NCBI RefSeq assembly: GCF_007859305.1
Contig: NZ_VOHE01000002.1
Location: 558,001-622,000 of the forward strand
Length of the DNA stretch: 64,000 bases
Reading direction: 5' to 3'
DNA from: Luteimonas wenzhouensis
GTDB lineage: Bacteria; Pseudomonadota; Gammaproteobacteria; Xanthomonadales; Xanthomonadaceae
In this document: piece after piece, positions 7,856-19,230 of the stretch
Position numbering within the stretch: position 1 is the stretch's first letter
Layout of the letters: each line of letters starts with the position of its first letter
Notes under the pieces: model-generated
What the model saw: only the letters and a program-made list of their open reading frames with translations
What the model was told of the DNA's origin: nothing
Databases searched by the model: none
Program-made: the position numbers and the translations under genes

Positions 7856-8809
7856 TCAGCCCCGGGGGTGGTGCCTGGCGTGGAGCTGGCGCAGCTTCTC
7901 GCGCGCCACCAGGGTATAGATCTGGGTGGTCGACAGCGAACTGTGGCCCAGCAGCATCTGCAGCGCGCGCAGGTCGGCGCCGTGGTTGAGCAGGTGGGTG
8001 GCGAAGCTGTGGCGCAACCCGTGCGGGCTGATCCGGGCCGGGTCGATCCCCGCCGCGGCCGCGGCCTGCTTCACCGTGGCCCAGAACCGCTGCCGGCTGG
8101 GCGGGTGGCCGTCCGGCCCGAGGAACAGCGCCGGCACGGTGCGCCCGCCGGCGAGCACGGGCCGCGCCTGCGACAGGTAGCGCTCCAGCCAGTGCTGGGC
8201 CTCCTCGCCCATGGGCACCAGCCGTTCGCGCCCGCCCTTGCCGGTGACCCGCAGCAGGCCCTGGCGCAGGTTGACCGCAGTGGCCGGCAGCTGCACCAGC
8301 TCGCCCACGCGCAGGCCGCAGGCATACATCAGTTCCAGCATCGCGCGGTCGCGCAGCCCCGTCGGGGTGCCCACGTCGGGGGCGTCCAGCAGCGCCGCCA
8401 CCTGAGCTTCGCCCAATGCCTTGGGCAACGGCCGCGGCTGCCGGGGCGGCTCGACCAGCGCCACCGGGTCGTCGTCGCGCACCCCCCGGCGCCGCAGGTG
8501 GGCGAAGAACGCACGCAGCGCCGTCAACAGGCGCGCATTGCTGCGCGGCGAATAGCCTTCGCGGCTGCGCATGGCCAGGTAGTCGAACAGCGCCGCGCGG
8601 TCGAGCGCGGCCAGCCCCCCGCCGGCGCCGTCGCGCCAGCGGGCGATGCCTTCCAGGTCGCGGCGGTATGCGTCCAGGGTGTTGCGCGCCGCCCCGGTCT
8701 CGGCCCAGAGCGCGTCGAGGAAGCCGTTGATGGCGTCGGCGTCGGACTCGCGCAGCGGCGGCAGCGCGTTCATGCGCCGGCGCCGTTCGGCCGGTGTGGT
8801 GCTCGACAT
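7856..8809 (-). CDS. xerD: Site-specific tyrosine recombinase XerD
   Basis: A 317-residue tyrosine recombinase that, with XerC, resolves chromosome dimers at dif during FtsK-dependent segregation. The N-terminal SAM-like core-binding domain (about 20-105) precedes the catalytic domain with Arg in [12 protein letters not shown], the [12 protein letters not shown] box, the final His in [13 protein letters not shown] and the nucleophile Tyr in the same segment. Length and motif spacing fit chromosomal XerD, not a phage integrase. The ATG at 8770 (MNALPPL) is an alternative start. It is divergent from an RDD gene. Confidence 0.9.
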   Translation of the reverse strand: MSSTTPAERRRRMNALPPLRESDADAINGFLDALWAETGAARNTLDAYRRDLEGIARWRDGAGGGLAALDRAALFDYLAMRSREGYSPRSNARLLTALRAFFAHLRRRGVRDDDPVALVEPPRQPRPLPKALGEAQVAALLDAPDVGTPTGLRDRAMLELMYACGLRVGELVQLPATAVNLRQGLLRVTGKGGRERLVPMGEEAQHWLERYLSQARPVLAGGRTVPALFLGPDGHPPSRQRFWATVKQAAAAAGIDPARISPHGLRHSFATHLLNHGADLRALQMLLGHSSLSTTQIYTLVAREKLRQLHARHHPRG

Positions 8810-8851
8810 GGCGCCAGCTTAGCCGACGGCGCGAGCCGTTATCCTGTGGCG

Positions 8852-9331
8852 ATGGCCACCGACCCCGCCCCGTCCACCCCCGATCGCCCGTCCGCCTACG
8901 TCGGACGCCGGCTGCTGGCGATGACCTACGACCTGCTGCCAGTGCTGGCGCTGTGGCTGCTGCTGTCGGCGGTGTTCACCGTCGCCTACACGTGGCTCGG
9001 GCACCACCATCCGCGCGAGAACATCGCGCCCTTCAGCCCGCTGCAATGGCTGCTGTGGGCCAGCTGCTGGGCGGTCACGGGGATCTACGCCACCGCCAGC
9101 TGGCGGCGCGGCGGCCAGACCCTGGGCATGCGGCCGTGGCGTCTCCGGGTGGAGGCCATGGACGGCTCGGTGCCCGGCCGCAAGGCGCTGTGGCTGCGCT
9201 ACGCGGTGGCCACGGTGTCGGTGCTGGCGGCCGGGCTGGGCCTGTGGTGGGGCTGGTTCGACCGCGACCGGCTCACCTGGCACGACCGGGCGAGCGGCAC
9301 GCGGGTGGTGCGGGTACCGAAGCTGCGGTGA
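8852..9331 (+). CDS. RDD family membrane protein
   Basis: A 159-residue inner-membrane protein of the RDD family. The N-terminal GRRLLAMTYDLLPVLALWLLL contains the family Arg and Asp, a second helix pair follows, and the QTLGMRPWRLRV segment is typical. Three to four hydrophobic segments are visible. The role is unclear; some members are proposed to act in transport or stress. It is divergent from xerD. Confidence 0.85.
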   Translation: MATDPAPSTPDRPSAYVGRRLLAMTYDLLPVLALWLLLSAVFTVAYTWLGHHHPRENIAPFSPLQWLLWASCWAVTGIYATASWRRGGQTLGMRPWRLRVEAMDGSVPGRKALWLRYAVATVSVLAAGLGLWWGWFDRDRLTWHDRASGTRVVRVPKLR

Positions 9332-9445
9332 TGGTCGCGAGGCCGGTCCCCGCAAGCACACTCGCGGAACCTGCTCAAACGCCGGCCGGCACAGCGCACC
9401 GGGCGTCCGGAGCGCGCGGGGCAGTGCCTCGCGGGCGCATCCGGC

Positions 9446-10552
9446 TTACCCGCTCCTGCGCCTGAAGAGGAACCAGGACACGGCGAGCATCGCCAGCGGC
9501 GGAATCGAGTAGGCCAGGCGGTAGTCGAAGCCGTACACCGCAGCCAGCTTCACCACCTGGGTCTGCAGCAGCCAGAAGCCCAGCGCGAACACCACGCCGA
9601 TGAACAGGCGCCGGCCCAGGCCGCCGCTGCGCAGGCTGCCGAAGGCGAACGGAATCGCCGCCAGGCACAGCGCCAGCACGTTGAGCGGATAGAACCAGTG
9701 GCCCCAGTAGTGTTCCTCGAACTCGCTGGCGTCGAGCTGGTTGCGCCGACGGTAGTCGATGCCCTGGCGCAGTTCCGCCGAACTCATGTAGCGCGGCCGC
9801 CACAGGCTGGCGTTGGCGGCCAGCGCGGCCGCGTCCAGGCTCGACTCCCAGTGCTCCTCGGGCACCCTGGACTGGGTCAGCGAGCGCTCCTCGAAGCGCG
9901 TGCGCAGCACATCGCGCAGCAGCCAGCCGCTGGGCCGGTGCTCGGCCACCCGCGCGTGCGCCACCGAAGCCAGGCGGCCGTCGGGCTCGAACTCGAACAG
10001 GCGCACGTCGTCCAGCTCCAGCCAGCTGTCGCCCGCCTCGCTGCGCTCGCGCCCGGACTGCGCGTTGAGGAAGATGTCGCCCTCGCGCGCCCACAGGCCC
10101 GAGAACTGGGCCACGATCATGTCGTTCGAACGCGCGGCCGACTTCATCATGTCGCCGCTGCGCTGCGCCCACGGGCCGAGCGTCTCGGCGTTGACCATCA
10201 TCAGTCCGGTCAGCAGCAGCAGCGGCAGCGCCACCGACGCCGCCAGGCGCTTGCGCGACAGCCCCAGCGCGCGCAGCGCGGTCAGCTCGGAGCTGGCCGC
10301 CAGCTGGCCCAGGCCCATCAGCGACCCGATCACCGCCGCGGTCGGGAACATCATGTACAGGCGCCGCGGGATCGTGTGGGCGATGTAGGTGACCGCCTCG
10401 AACATGCCGTAGCGGCCCTGGCCCACGCTGCGCAGCTCGTCGACGGTGGCCAGCACCAGGTCGAGCCCGGTCAGCACCGCCCAGGTGAGCAGCACGGTGC
10501 CGATCACCACCCGGGCCACCAGGACGTCGTGCAGGCGCAGCAGCGGCCTCAT
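9446..10552 (-). CDS. lptG: LPS export ABC transporter permease LptG
   Basis: A 368-residue permease of the LptBFG complex, which extracts lipopolysaccharide from the inner membrane and feeds it to the LptC/A bridge. There are three N-terminal transmembrane helices, a periplasmic jellyroll (about 120-270) and three C-terminal helices; the LASSELTALRALGLSRKRL coupling segment is present. It follows lptF (13-base gap). It is called LptG because it is second in the pair and has the LptG-type MRPLLRLHDVLVARVVIG start. Confidence 0.92.
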   Translation of the reverse strand: MRPLLRLHDVLVARVVIGTVLLTWAVLTGLDLVLATVDELRSVGQGRYGMFEAVTYIAHTIPRRLYMMFPTAAVIGSLMGLGQLAASSELTALRALGLSRKRLAASVALPLLLLTGLMMVNAETLGPWAQRSGDMMKSAARSNDMIVAQFSGLWAREGDIFLNAQSGRERSEAGDSWLELDDVRLFEFEPDGRLASVAHARVAEHRPSGWLLRDVLRTRFEERSLTQSRVPEEHWESSLDAAALAANASLWRPRYMSSAELRQGIDYRRRNQLDASEFEEHYWGHWFYPLNVLALCLAAIPFAFGSLRSGGLGRRLFIGVVFALGFWLLQTQVVKLAAVYGFDYRLAYSIPPLAMLAVSWFLFRRRSG

Positions 10553-10565
10553 CGCGACGCCCCGC

Positions 10566-11645
10566 TCATGACCGCCGCCGCGGGCGGCGCATGCGCCCGT
10601 CGCCGAAGTACATCCAGGCCCCGAGCGCCAGCAACGGCAGCAGCAGCCACCACAGGCCCACCGCGGTGGGCAGCTTGCCCGAGGCCAGGCCGTTGCTGCC
10701 CAGCAGCATCAGGTTCACCCCGAACACGTAGGCCAGCAGGCCCATCAGGATCCGGCCCCAGCGCGCCTGCCGCGGCGGGCTGCGCGCCAGCGGCACCGCC
10801 AGCAGCGCGAAGGCCAGCGCCAGCAGCGGCGGGGCGATGCGGAAATGCAGCTGCGCACGGGCCTCGGCGCGTCCGTCGCCCAGCAGGGCAGCGGTGGACA
10901 TCAGTTCGGGGTCGGCGTCGATATCGCGCGATTCGGCATCGGGCAGCCGCACCTCGTTGCTGGCGTAGCGCATCAGCCGGAAATCCTTGCCGCCGTCGAT
11001 CGGCCCTTCGACCCGGAAGCCCTCGTCCAGGGTCAGGTAGCGGGTCGTGCCTTCGACGGTGAGGGTGCCGGTGCGGGCCGAGGTAACGTCCATCCGGCCG
11101 TCCTGCTGGCGGTAGATGAAGACCCGCCCGAGCCGGGTGCCGTCGTTGGACATGGCATTGGCGTACACCACCCCGCCCCCGCCGGGCAGTTCGACGAAGC
11201 GCCCGGCCTCCAGGCCCGCGACCAGCAGGCTGCGCTGGCCGATCTCGATCATCCGTTGCGAATACTCCCGCGCCCACGGCCCCAGCCACATCGAACAGGC
11301 CGCGATCACCAGCACGAACGGCACCACCAGCATCATCAGCGGGCGCAGCATCCGCACCGGGCCGACCCCGACCGAGGTCAGCACCGGCATCTCGCTGTCC
11401 CGGTACAGCCGCCCCACCGCCATCAGCAGGCCGAGCATCAGGCCCAGGGGCAGGATCAGCGGCAGGTAGTTGAGCACCTGCAGCCCGAGCTGGGCCAGCA
11501 TCATCCCCGCCGGGACCCGGCCACGGACGATGTCCCCCAGCACGTCGGCGAACACCGCGCCCAGGCTCACGACCATCAGCACCACCAGCGCCGCGAACGT
11601 GGTCTGCGCGAATTCGCGGAACAGGTAGCTGTCGAGCTTCGGCAT
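10566..11645 (-). CDS. lptF: LPS export ABC transporter permease LptF
   Basis: A 359-residue partner permease of LptG in LptBFG. It begins MPKLDSYLFREFAQTTFAAL, the usual LptF start. It has three helices, a periplasmic domain (about 125-270) and three C-terminal helices ending in a basic RMRRPRRRS tail; the coupling segment YRDSEMPVLTSVGVGPVRML is visible. It is the first gene of the lptF-lptG operon and is divergent from pepA across about 130 bases, the conserved xanthomonad arrangement. Confidence 0.92.
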   Translation of the reverse strand: MPKLDSYLFREFAQTTFAALVVLMVVSLGAVFADVLGDIVRGRVPAGMMLAQLGLQVLNYLPLILPLGLMLGLLMAVGRLYRDSEMPVLTSVGVGPVRMLRPLMMLVVPFVLVIAACSMWLGPWAREYSQRMIEIGQRSLLVAGLEAGRFVELPGGGGVVYANAMSNDGTRLGRVFIYRQQDGRMDVTSARTGTLTVEGTTRYLTLDEGFRVEGPIDGGKDFRLMRYASNEVRLPDAESRDIDADPELMSTAALLGDGRAEARAQLHFRIAPPLLALAFALLAVPLARSPPRQARWGRILMGLLAYVFGVNLMLLGSNGLASGKLPTAVGLWWLLLPLLALGAWMYFGDGRMRRPRRRS

Positions 11646-11774
11646 CGGTTGGGGGCTTGGATTAGACTTAGGGCATTGCGTCCGGGCCGTGCCGGCACGG
11701 CCTCGGCGCGTCCCGGGGCCCGCAAGGCCGCGTCCGGGCGCCGATTGTACGTAAGTCCCCTCGGAATCTGATCA

Positions 11775-13253
<1,479 letters not shown>

Positions 13254-13342
13254 GGCCGGCGGCGTGGCGGGCCGCCCGCGACCGCGCCGCCCGGCCCGGA
13301 CCGAGGTGACCGACCGCCCCTGAAAGGAACCCCTGCCCCGCC

Positions 13343-13768
13343 ATGCCGCGCGCCGACTTCTACCTGATCGCCAAGCCCCGTTTCCGCGACCAGCCCCTGC
13401 GGCTGGTCTGCGAACTGGTGCGCAAGGCCTACCGCGCCGACCTGTGGACCCTGGTGCTGGCGCGCGACACGGCCCAGGCCGAGGAACTCGACGATCTGCT
13501 CTGGGACATGGGCGAAGACGAGTACATCCCGCACCAGATCGCCGGCCGCGATGACGAGGACGACGTCACCCCGGTCCTGATCGCCGACCCGCACACCGAC
13601 ACGCCGATGCGGCCGCTGGTGCTCAACCTGCGCGACGCGCCGGTCGCCGGGGATTTCGAGCGGGTGCTGGAAGTGGTGCCGGCCGACGAATCCGCGCGCG
13701 GCCCGCTGCGCGAGCGCTGGAGGCATTACAAGGCCCAGGGCTTCGAACTCAACAAGTACGACATGTAG
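13343..13768 (+). CDS. holC: DNA polymerase III subunit chi
   Basis: A 141-residue chi subunit of the replicative clamp loader, which links the polymerase III holoenzyme to SSB through psi. It is recognised by DFYLIAKPRFRDQPLRLVCELVRKAY and DLLWDMGEDEYIPHQI, plus the C-terminal RERWRHYKAQGFELN. It lies in the conserved order pepA-holC-valS. Its stop codon TAG is supplied by the first bases of a REP-like repeat (13765-13787). Confidence 0.92.
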   Translation: MPRADFYLIAKPRFRDQPLRLVCELVRKAYRADLWTLVLARDTAQAEELDDLLWDMGEDEYIPHQIAGRDDEDDVTPVLIADPHTDTPMRPLVLNLRDAPVAGDFERVLEVVPADESARGPLRERWRHYKAQGFELNKYDM

Positions 13769-13787
13769 GAGCGGCTTCAGCCGCGAC
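13765..13787. repeat. REP-like palindromic repeat overlapping the holC stop
   Basis: The core GCGGCTTCAGCCGC is a 5-bp stem with a TTCA loop, preceded by GTAGGA. It matches a short extragenic repeat type common in Xanthomonadaceae and Pseudomonas genomes. The holC stop codon lies inside it. I saw only this copy in the window. Confidence 0.6.
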
Positions 13788-13852
13788 CCGGCGCCGCCCC
13801 CGTTTCCGGGGCCGCCGGCCCGCCGCGACGCACCGCCGATCACACGACCGCC

Positions 13853-16768
13853 ATGACCGACCAACTCGCCCCCAGCTACGACCCCGGCAGCTTCGAATCG
13901 CGCCTCTACGCCGAATGGGAGGCGTCGGGCGTGTTCGCCCCGCGCGGCGACGGCCCGGCCTACACCATCCTGCTGCCGCCGCCGAACGTCACCGGCACCC
14001 TGCACATGGGCCACGCCTTCCAGCACACGCTGCAGGACGCGCTGGTGCGCTACCACCGCATGCGCGGCTACCGCACGCTGTGGCAGATGGGCACCGACCA
14101 CGCCGGCATCGCCACCGAGATGGTGGTCAGCCGCAACCTCGCCATCGCCGGCACCGGCGAGACGCGCGATTCGCTCGGCCGCGAGGGCTTCATCGCGAAG
14201 GTCTGGGAGTGGAAGCAGCAGTCGGGCGACACCATCGAGCGCCAGATGCGGCGCCTGGGCGCCTCGGGCGACTGGTCGCGCAAGGTGTTCACCATGGACG
14301 AGGGCCCGTCGAAGGCGGTGGTCGAGGCCTTCGTGCGCCTCCACGAACAGGGCCTGATCTACCGCGGCAAGCGCCTGGTGAACTGGGACCCGGTGCTGCA
14401 GACCGCGGTCTCCGACCTCGAGGTAGTGAGCGAGGAGGAGGACGGCTTCCTGTGGTCGATCCGCTACCCGCTGGCCGATGGCCGCACGTACGAACACGTC
14501 GAGCGCGACGCCGCCGGCAACGAGGTGCTGCGCGAGACGCGCGACTACCTGGTCGTGGCCACCACCCGTCCCGAGACCATGCTCGGCGACACCGCGGTGA
14601 TGGTGCACCCGGACGACCCGCGCTACGCCGCCCTGCACGGCGCCTTCGTCGAGCTGCCGCTGAGCGGCCGCCGCATCCCGCTGATCACCGACGCCTACGT
14701 GGACCGCGACTTCGGCACCGGCGTGGTCAAGGTCACCCCGGCGCACGACTTCAACGACTACGCGGTGGGCCAGCGCCACGGCCTGCCGATGATCAACATC
14801 TTCACGCCGGATGCGAAGATCATCGGGGGTGAGGGAGACAAGACATACGGCGCCGTGGCGCAGACAGCAACCGAAGCCCTCGAAGCGGGGGTCATGGACG
14901 GGACGTGGCTGCACGGGATTCCGGAGCGGTACCGCGGCCTCGACCGATACGAGGCACGCAAGGCCGTGCTCGCCGACCTCGAGGCGCTGGGCCTGCTCGC
15001 GGAGACGAAGCCGCACAGGCTGCAGGTGCCACGCGGCGACCGCAGCGGGCAGGTGATCGAGCCCTATCTCACCGACCAGTGGTTCGTGCGCATGGACCGG
15101 ATGGGCCGGCGCGGGATGGAACTGGTCGAATCCGGGCAGGTGAAGTTCGTCCCGCCGAACTGGATCAACACCTACCGCCACTGGATGGAGAACATCCAGG
15201 ACTGGACCATCAGCCGCCAGCTCTGGTGGGGCCACCGCATCCCGGCCTGGTACGACGACCAGGGCAACGTGTACGTCGGCCGCGACGAGGCCGACGCGCG
15301 CGCGCGCGCGGGCCTGTCTTGCGACCTGCCGCTGCGCCAGGACAGCGACGTGCTCGAGACCTGGTTCTCGTCCTCGCTGTGGCCGATCAGCACCATGGGC
15401 TGGCCGGACGAGGCGGCGATGCGCGAGCGCGGCTTCGACGCGTTCGTGCCCAGCAGCGTGCTGGTCACCGGCTTCGACATCATCTTCTTCTGGGTCGCGC
15501 GCATGGTGATGATGACCGACGCGCTGGCCGGGAAGATCCCGTTCCACGACGTCTACATCACCGGCCTGGTCCGCGACAAGGACGGGCAGAAGATGTCCAA
15601 GTCGAAGGGCAACATCCTCGACCCGCTCGACATCATCGACGGCATCAGCGCCGACGCACTGGTCACCAAGCGCACCACCGGGCTGATGAAGCCCAAGGAC
15701 GCGCCGAAGATCGAAAAGGCCACGCGCAAGGAGTTCCCCGACGGCATCGCCGCGCACGGCGCCGACCCGCTGCGCTTCACCATGGCCGCGCTGGCGGGCC
15801 CGGGCCGCGACATCAAGTTCGACCTCGGCCGCGCCGAGGGCTACAAGAACTTCTGCAACAAGCTGTGGAACGCGACCCGCTTCGTGCTGATGAACACGCA
15901 GGGCTTCGACGCCGCCACGGCCCCGGCGTCGCCGGCCACCGACGCCGAGAAGTGGATCCTCGCCCGCCTCGCCGCCACCGCGGCCGAGGCCGCGGAGCAC
16001 TTCGCCAGCTACCGTTTCGACCTGCTCGCGCAGGCGCTGTACGAGTTCGCCTGGAACGAGTTCTGCGACTGGTTCGTGGAACTGGCCAAGCCCGCGCTCA
16101 ACGGCGACGACGCGGTCGCCGCGGCGAGCACCCGCCGCACCCTGCTGGCCGTGCTCGAGGCGCTGCTGCGCCTGCTGCATCCGCTGGTCCCGTTCGTCAC
16201 CGAGGAACTGTGGCGCCACGTCGCGCCGCGCCTGGGCATCGAAGGCGCCACGATCTCGCTGCAGCGCTACCCCGAGCCGGGCGACTTCGCCGGCGACCAC
16301 GCGCGCGCGGAGGCCGACGTGGAATGGCTCAAGGCGATGGTCACCGCGCTGCGCCGGATCCGCAGCGAGCTGGGCGTCTCGCCCAACCGCCAGGTGGCGC
16401 TGCTGGTCCAGGACGGTGGCGCGGACGACCACGCGCGCCTGCAGCGCTTCGCCGCGCAGCTGCGCTTCCTCGCCCGGCTCGAGCGGATCGACGCGATCGA
16501 GGGCGAGCCGCCGCCGGCCGCCGCCGGCCTGGTCGGCGAGCTCAGGCTGTTCGTGCCACTGGAAGGCCTGGTCGACCTGGAGGCCGAGCGCGCGCGCCTG
16601 GACCGCGAGATCGCGCGGGTGGCGGGCGAGAAGGAAAAAAGCCAGGCCAAGCTGGCGAAGTTCAGCGAGAAGGTGCCGGCCGCGGTGGTCGAACAGGAGC
16701 GCCAGCGCCTGGCCGACTGGACCGCACAGCACGAAGCGCTGACCGTGCAGCGCGCGCGCCTGGGCTGA
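13853..16768 (+). CDS. valS: Valyl-tRNA synthetase
   Basis: A 971-residue class I synthetase that charges tRNA-Val. The HIGH-type motif falls in [13 protein letters not shown] (about 41-53), the editing (CP1) domain in the central third, and KMSKSKGN near 578-585. The anticodon-binding domain spans about 690-830, and a C-terminal coiled coil (about 905-970, [20 protein letters not shown]) is typical of ValS. Full length. It is last in the pepA-holC-valS block and convergent with rimI. Confidence 0.97.
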   Translation: MTDQLAPSYDPGSFESRLYAEWEASGVFAPRGDGPAYTILLPPPNVTGTLHMGHAFQHTLQDALVRYHRMRGYRTLWQMGTDHAGIATEMVVSRNLAIAGTGETRDSLGREGFIAKVWEWKQQSGDTIERQMRRLGASGDWSRKVFTMDEGPSKAVVEAFVRLHEQGLIYRGKRLVNWDPVLQTAVSDLEVVSEEEDGFLWSIRYPLADGRTYEHVERDAAGNEVLRETRDYLVVATTRPETMLGDTAVMVHPDDPRYAALHGAFVELPLSGRRIPLITDAYVDRDFGTGVVKVTPAHDFNDYAVGQRHGLPMINIFTPDAKIIGGEGDKTYGAVAQTATEALEAGVMDGTWLHGIPERYRGLDRYEARKAVLADLEALGLLAETKPHRLQVPRGDRSGQVIEPYLTDQWFVRMDRMGRRGMELVESGQVKFVPPNWINTYRHWMENIQDWTISRQLWWGHRIPAWYDDQGNVYVGRDEADARARAGLSCDLPLRQDSDVLETWFSSSLWPISTMGWPDEAAMRERGFDAFVPSSVLVTGFDIIFFWVARMVMMTDALAGKIPFHDVYITGLVRDKDGQKMSKSKGNILDPLDIIDGISADALVTKRTTGLMKPKDAPKIEKATRKEFPDGIAAHGADPLRFTMAALAGPGRDIKFDLGRAEGYKNFCNKLWNATRFVLMNTQGFDAATAPASPATDAEKWILARLAATAAEAAEHFASYRFDLLAQALYEFAWNEFCDWFVELAKPALNGDDAVAAASTRRTLLAVLEALLRLLHPLVPFVTEELWRHVAPRLGIEGATISLQRYPEPGDFAGDHARAEADVEWLKAMVTALRRIRSELGVSPNRQVALLVQDGGADDHARLQRFAAQLRFLARLERIDAIEGEPPPAAAGLVGELRLFVPLEGLVDLEAERARLDREIARVAGEKEKSQAKLAKFSEKVPAAVVEQERQRLADWTAQHEALTVQRARLG

Positions 16769-16814
16769 ACCGGCGCGCCGCCCGGGCGCCCCTCCCCGTC
16801 CACGGGGCGGGCGC

Positions 16815-17303
16815 TCAGGCCCAGTCGTCGAACAGCAGTTCCTTGGCCATTACGATCGCGTCCTCGCGCCCGCCATGCGCGGGGTAATAGCGCGGGCGTC
16901 GGCCGATCTCGTTGAAGCCTTCGTCCTGGTAGAGCGCGATCGCGGCCGGGTTGGACGGGCGCACCTCCAGGAACACGCGTCGCGCGCCCTGCCCGCGCGC
17001 CACGCGCTCGAGCCCGCGCAGCAACCGCCGGCCGTGGCCCTGGCCCTGGTGGCCGGGCTCGATGCACACGTTGAGCAGGTGCGCTTCGCCCGCGCCCACG
17101 CTCAGCACGCCGTAGCCGATCGGCCCCGCGTCCGATTCCAGGATCCACGCCGGATAGCCGGCGCGCAGGCAGTCGCGGAAGATGCCCTGGGTCCAGGGGA
17201 AGGGATAGGCGCGCAGCTCGATCCGCATCACCGCCTCGAGGTCCTCCTCGCGCATCGGCCGCAGCCGGGTGCGCGGCTGGCCGGCGGGCACCCCCACGCT
17301 CAT
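16815..17303 (-). CDS. rimI: Ribosomal protein bS18-alanine N-acetyltransferase RimI
   Basis: A 162-residue GNAT acetyltransferase that acetylates the N-terminus of ribosomal protein S18. The acetyl-CoA loop is HQGQGHGRRLL (about residues 88-98); LEVRPSNPAAIALYQDEGFNEIGRRPRYYP is the family motif. The start at 17303 overlaps the end of the upstream holD-like gene. The holD-rimI order is the same as in E. coli. Confidence 0.9.
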   Translation of the reverse strand: MSVGVPAGQPRTRLRPMREEDLEAVMRIELRAYPFPWTQGIFRDCLRAGYPAWILESDAGPIGYGVLSVGAGEAHLLNVCIEPGHQGQGHGRRLLRGLERVARGQGARRVFLEVRPSNPAAIALYQDEGFNEIGRRPRYYPAHGGREDAIVMAKELLFDDWA

Positions 17304-17599
17304 CCCCGCGCCGCCCTGGCCCGCAGCGCGCGCAGCCGCGGCCACAGCGCGCGACGCGCGCGGGCGTCGCGCAGGCCGCCGGGTGGCAACAGGCTCCGGC
17401 ACGTTTCCAGGGCGACGGGATCGGCCGGGTCGCGGCCGGCGGCGCGCACCAGCGCCTGCAGCAGCCGGTCCGGGCGCTCGGGCGCCGGCGTGGGCACGAC
17501 GCCCGGCGATGCGGCTTCCACGCCGGGCCGGCTGGCCAGCGCCAGGACCGTGAAACCCATCGCCTCCAGGCACTCGCGCTGCAGCGGGTCGAAACTCAT
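17300..17599 (-). CDS. Small protein, candidate DNA polymerase III psi subunit (HolD-like)
   Basis: A 99-residue protein. The beginning MSFDPLQRECLEAMGFTVLAL resembles the chi-binding N-terminal helix of psi. The end DARARRALWPRLRALRA resembles the conserved arginine-rich ALW motif near the psi C-terminus. It overlaps rimI by an ATGA-type junction, and holD-rimI adjacency is known from E. coli. Length and central region fit a shortened psi. Similarity is by eye only, so no symbol is given. Confidence 0.55.
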   Translation of the reverse strand: MSFDPLQRECLEAMGFTVLALASRPGVEAASPGVVPTPAPERPDRLLQALVRAAGRDPADPVALETCRSLLPPGGLRDARARRALWPRLRALRARAARG

Positions 17600-18369
17600 G
17601 CCGCCCCCGCGCGCGCCCCGTCCTGGCGACGCCAGAACCACATCACCGGGCCCGACAGCGCGTACAGCGTGGACGCTGCGAGCAGGGTCTTGGGCGGATC
17701 CACCCACAGCGCGATCAGCACCCCGACCGCGATCAGCAGCGCCACGAACGGCACCCGCTCCGCACGCGGCCCGGTGCCGCTGCCCTTGAAGCTGTTGTAG
17801 CGCAGGCGGCTGACCATCAACAGGCCGGCCACGACGGTCACCCCCAACGCCGCGTAGCGCAACTGCTCGCCGGCGTAGTCGAGTTCGTGGCAAGTCCACA
17901 CGAAGCTGGCCATCAGGCCGGCCGCCGCCGGGCTGGCCAGGCCGATGAACCACCGCCGGTCGACCGTGCCCACCTGGCTGTTGAAGCGGGCCAGCCGCAG
18001 GGCCGCGCAGGCGGCGTACAGGAAGGCGGCCAGCCAGCCGATCTTGCCCAGGGTGGTCCCGTCGAGCTTCATCGACACCAGCGCCCAGTGGTACATCACC
18101 AGCGCCGGGGCCATGCCGAAGCTCACCAGGTCGGCCAGCGAGTCGTACTGCACGCCGAATTCGCTCTGGGTATTGGTCAGTCGCGCCACCCGGCCGTCGA
18201 TCCCGTCCAGGATCGCGGCCACGAAGATCGCGATGCAGGCCGCGCCGTAGCGGCCCTGGGACGCGGCGATGATCGCGAAGAAGCCCGCGAACAGGCCGCC
18301 GGTGGTGAACAGGTTGGGCAGCAGGTAGATGCCGCGGCCGCGCGCTGGCGGCGGGGTCTGGGGCTCCAT
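17596..18369 (-). CDS. pssA: CDP-diacylglycerol--serine O-phosphatidyltransferase
   Basis: A 257-residue integral membrane enzyme making phosphatidylserine, the precursor of phosphatidylethanolamine. The CDP-alcohol phosphotransferase signature (DG-x2-AR-x8-G-x3-D-x3-D) lies at residues 55-80, beginning DGIDGRVAR and ending YDSLAD. About seven hydrophobic helices are seen. This is the membrane-embedded, Bacillus-type PssA, unlike the peripheral PssA of E. coli. The stop overlaps the start of the holD-like gene, making a pssA / holD-like / rimI operon. Confidence 0.93.
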   Translation of the reverse strand: MEPQTPPPARGRGIYLLPNLFTTGGLFAGFFAIIAASQGRYGAACIAIFVAAILDGIDGRVARLTNTQSEFGVQYDSLADLVSFGMAPALVMYHWALVSMKLDGTTLGKIGWLAAFLYAACAALRLARFNSQVGTVDRRWFIGLASPAAAGLMASFVWTCHELDYAGEQLRYAALGVTVVAGLLMVSRLRYNSFKGSGTGPRAERVPFVALLIAVGVLIALWVDPPKTLLAASTLYALSGPVMWFWRRQDGARAGAA

Positions 18370-18491
18370 GCGCGCAGTGTAGCGCCGCCGCCACGGCGCC
18401 GGCAGTCACGTTTCGGCGCCCACGCGCTTGCGCCGGCGCCGCGGCGATGCTGCAATCGGCGCACGATCACGCTCCTGCAGGAGTCTTGCCG

Positions 18492-18875
18492 ATGCCCCGC
18501 CTCCCGCTTCTGGTGCTCGTCGCAGGCCTGGTGGCCGCCCCCGCGGCCGTGTCCGGCGAGGTCTACCAGTGGAAGGACGCCAATGGCGTCACCCATTACT
18601 CGCAGACGCCGCCGCCCAGCGGCGCCTACCAGCTCCGGCAGATCACCGCGGCCGGCGCCAGCTCGGCCCAGGCCGCCGCGCCGCAGGAGGTGGAAGAGAA
18701 CCCGAACTGCGCCACGGCGCGGGCGAACGTGGCCGCGCTCGGCAGCGGGCAGCCCGTGCACGAGGCCGGCGAGGACGGCCAGCCGGGCCGGGCCCTGAAC
18801 GACGCCGAGCGCGCGGCCCAGCTGGAACTGGCGCAGGCCGCGGTCAAGGCCTACTGCACCTCCCCCGCGGGCTAG
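18492..18875 (+). CDS. Secreted DUF4124 domain protein
   Basis: A 127-residue protein. A signal peptide (LPLLVLVAGLVAAPAAVSG, cleavage near residue 23) leads into the DUF4124 motif EVYQWKDANGVTHYSQTPPP, then a low-complexity Ala/Gln/Glu-rich tail with two cysteines (NPNCATARANV, KAYCTSP) that could form a disulfide. The ATG at 18492 is chosen over an upstream in-frame ATG because AGGAG lies 10 bases before it. Periplasmic; function unknown. Confidence 0.85.
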   Translation: MPRLPLLVLVAGLVAAPAAVSGEVYQWKDANGVTHYSQTPPPSGAYQLRQITAAGASSAQAAAPQEVEENPNCATARANVAALGSGQPVHEAGEDGQPGRALNDAERAAQLELAQAAVKAYCTSPAG

Positions 18876-18878
18876 CCC

Positions 18879-19166
18879 ATGCGGCTGGCGTGGGCGTTCG
18901 TGGCCGGCGCCCTGGGTGCCGGCGTGCTCGCCTGGTGGCAGGCGCGCGAACCCCAGGCCCCGGCGTCCGCGCCTGCATCCGACGCGATGCCGCCCACGGC
19001 CGCCGACCGGGGCGGCCTGGTGCTCTACCGCTGGCGCGACGAACACGGCGTAGTGCAGGTCACCGACGCGCCGCCGGAGGGACGCCCCTACACGGTGGTC
19101 GACGTGGCGGCCCTGGAGCGGCGCAACACCATCGACCCGAATCCGGCACTCGAAGCCGCGCGCTGA
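18879..19166 (+). CDS. DUF4124-like membrane-anchored protein
   Basis: A 95-residue protein starting 3 bases after the preceding DUF4124 gene, so probably translated together. One N-terminal helix ([18 protein letters not shown]) precedes a short Ala/Pro linker and a DUF4124-like module, [20 protein letters not shown]. The WWQ boundary lacks a clear cleavage site, so it may stay anchored with its domain in the periplasm. Function unknown. Confidence 0.8.
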   Translation: MRLAWAFVAGALGAGVLAWWQAREPQAPASAPASDAMPPTAADRGGLVLYRWRDEHGVVQVTDAPPEGRPYTVVDVAALERRNTIDPNPALEAAR

Positions 19167-19230
19167 GCGCCGCGGCAGCCCCGCGCGGGGGCCATGGCAG
19201 AATGCGCATCCCGCTGTCCCGAGTCGAAAG

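Noticed and set aside
5322-7919. Open frame of 865 codons antisense to the GH9 gene
   Set aside because: Shadow; the GH9 frame has signal peptide and catalytic motifs.
7856-8809. xerD considered as a phage or island integrase
   Set aside because: Length, motif spacing and absence of att repeats or phage genes point to the chromosomal XerD.
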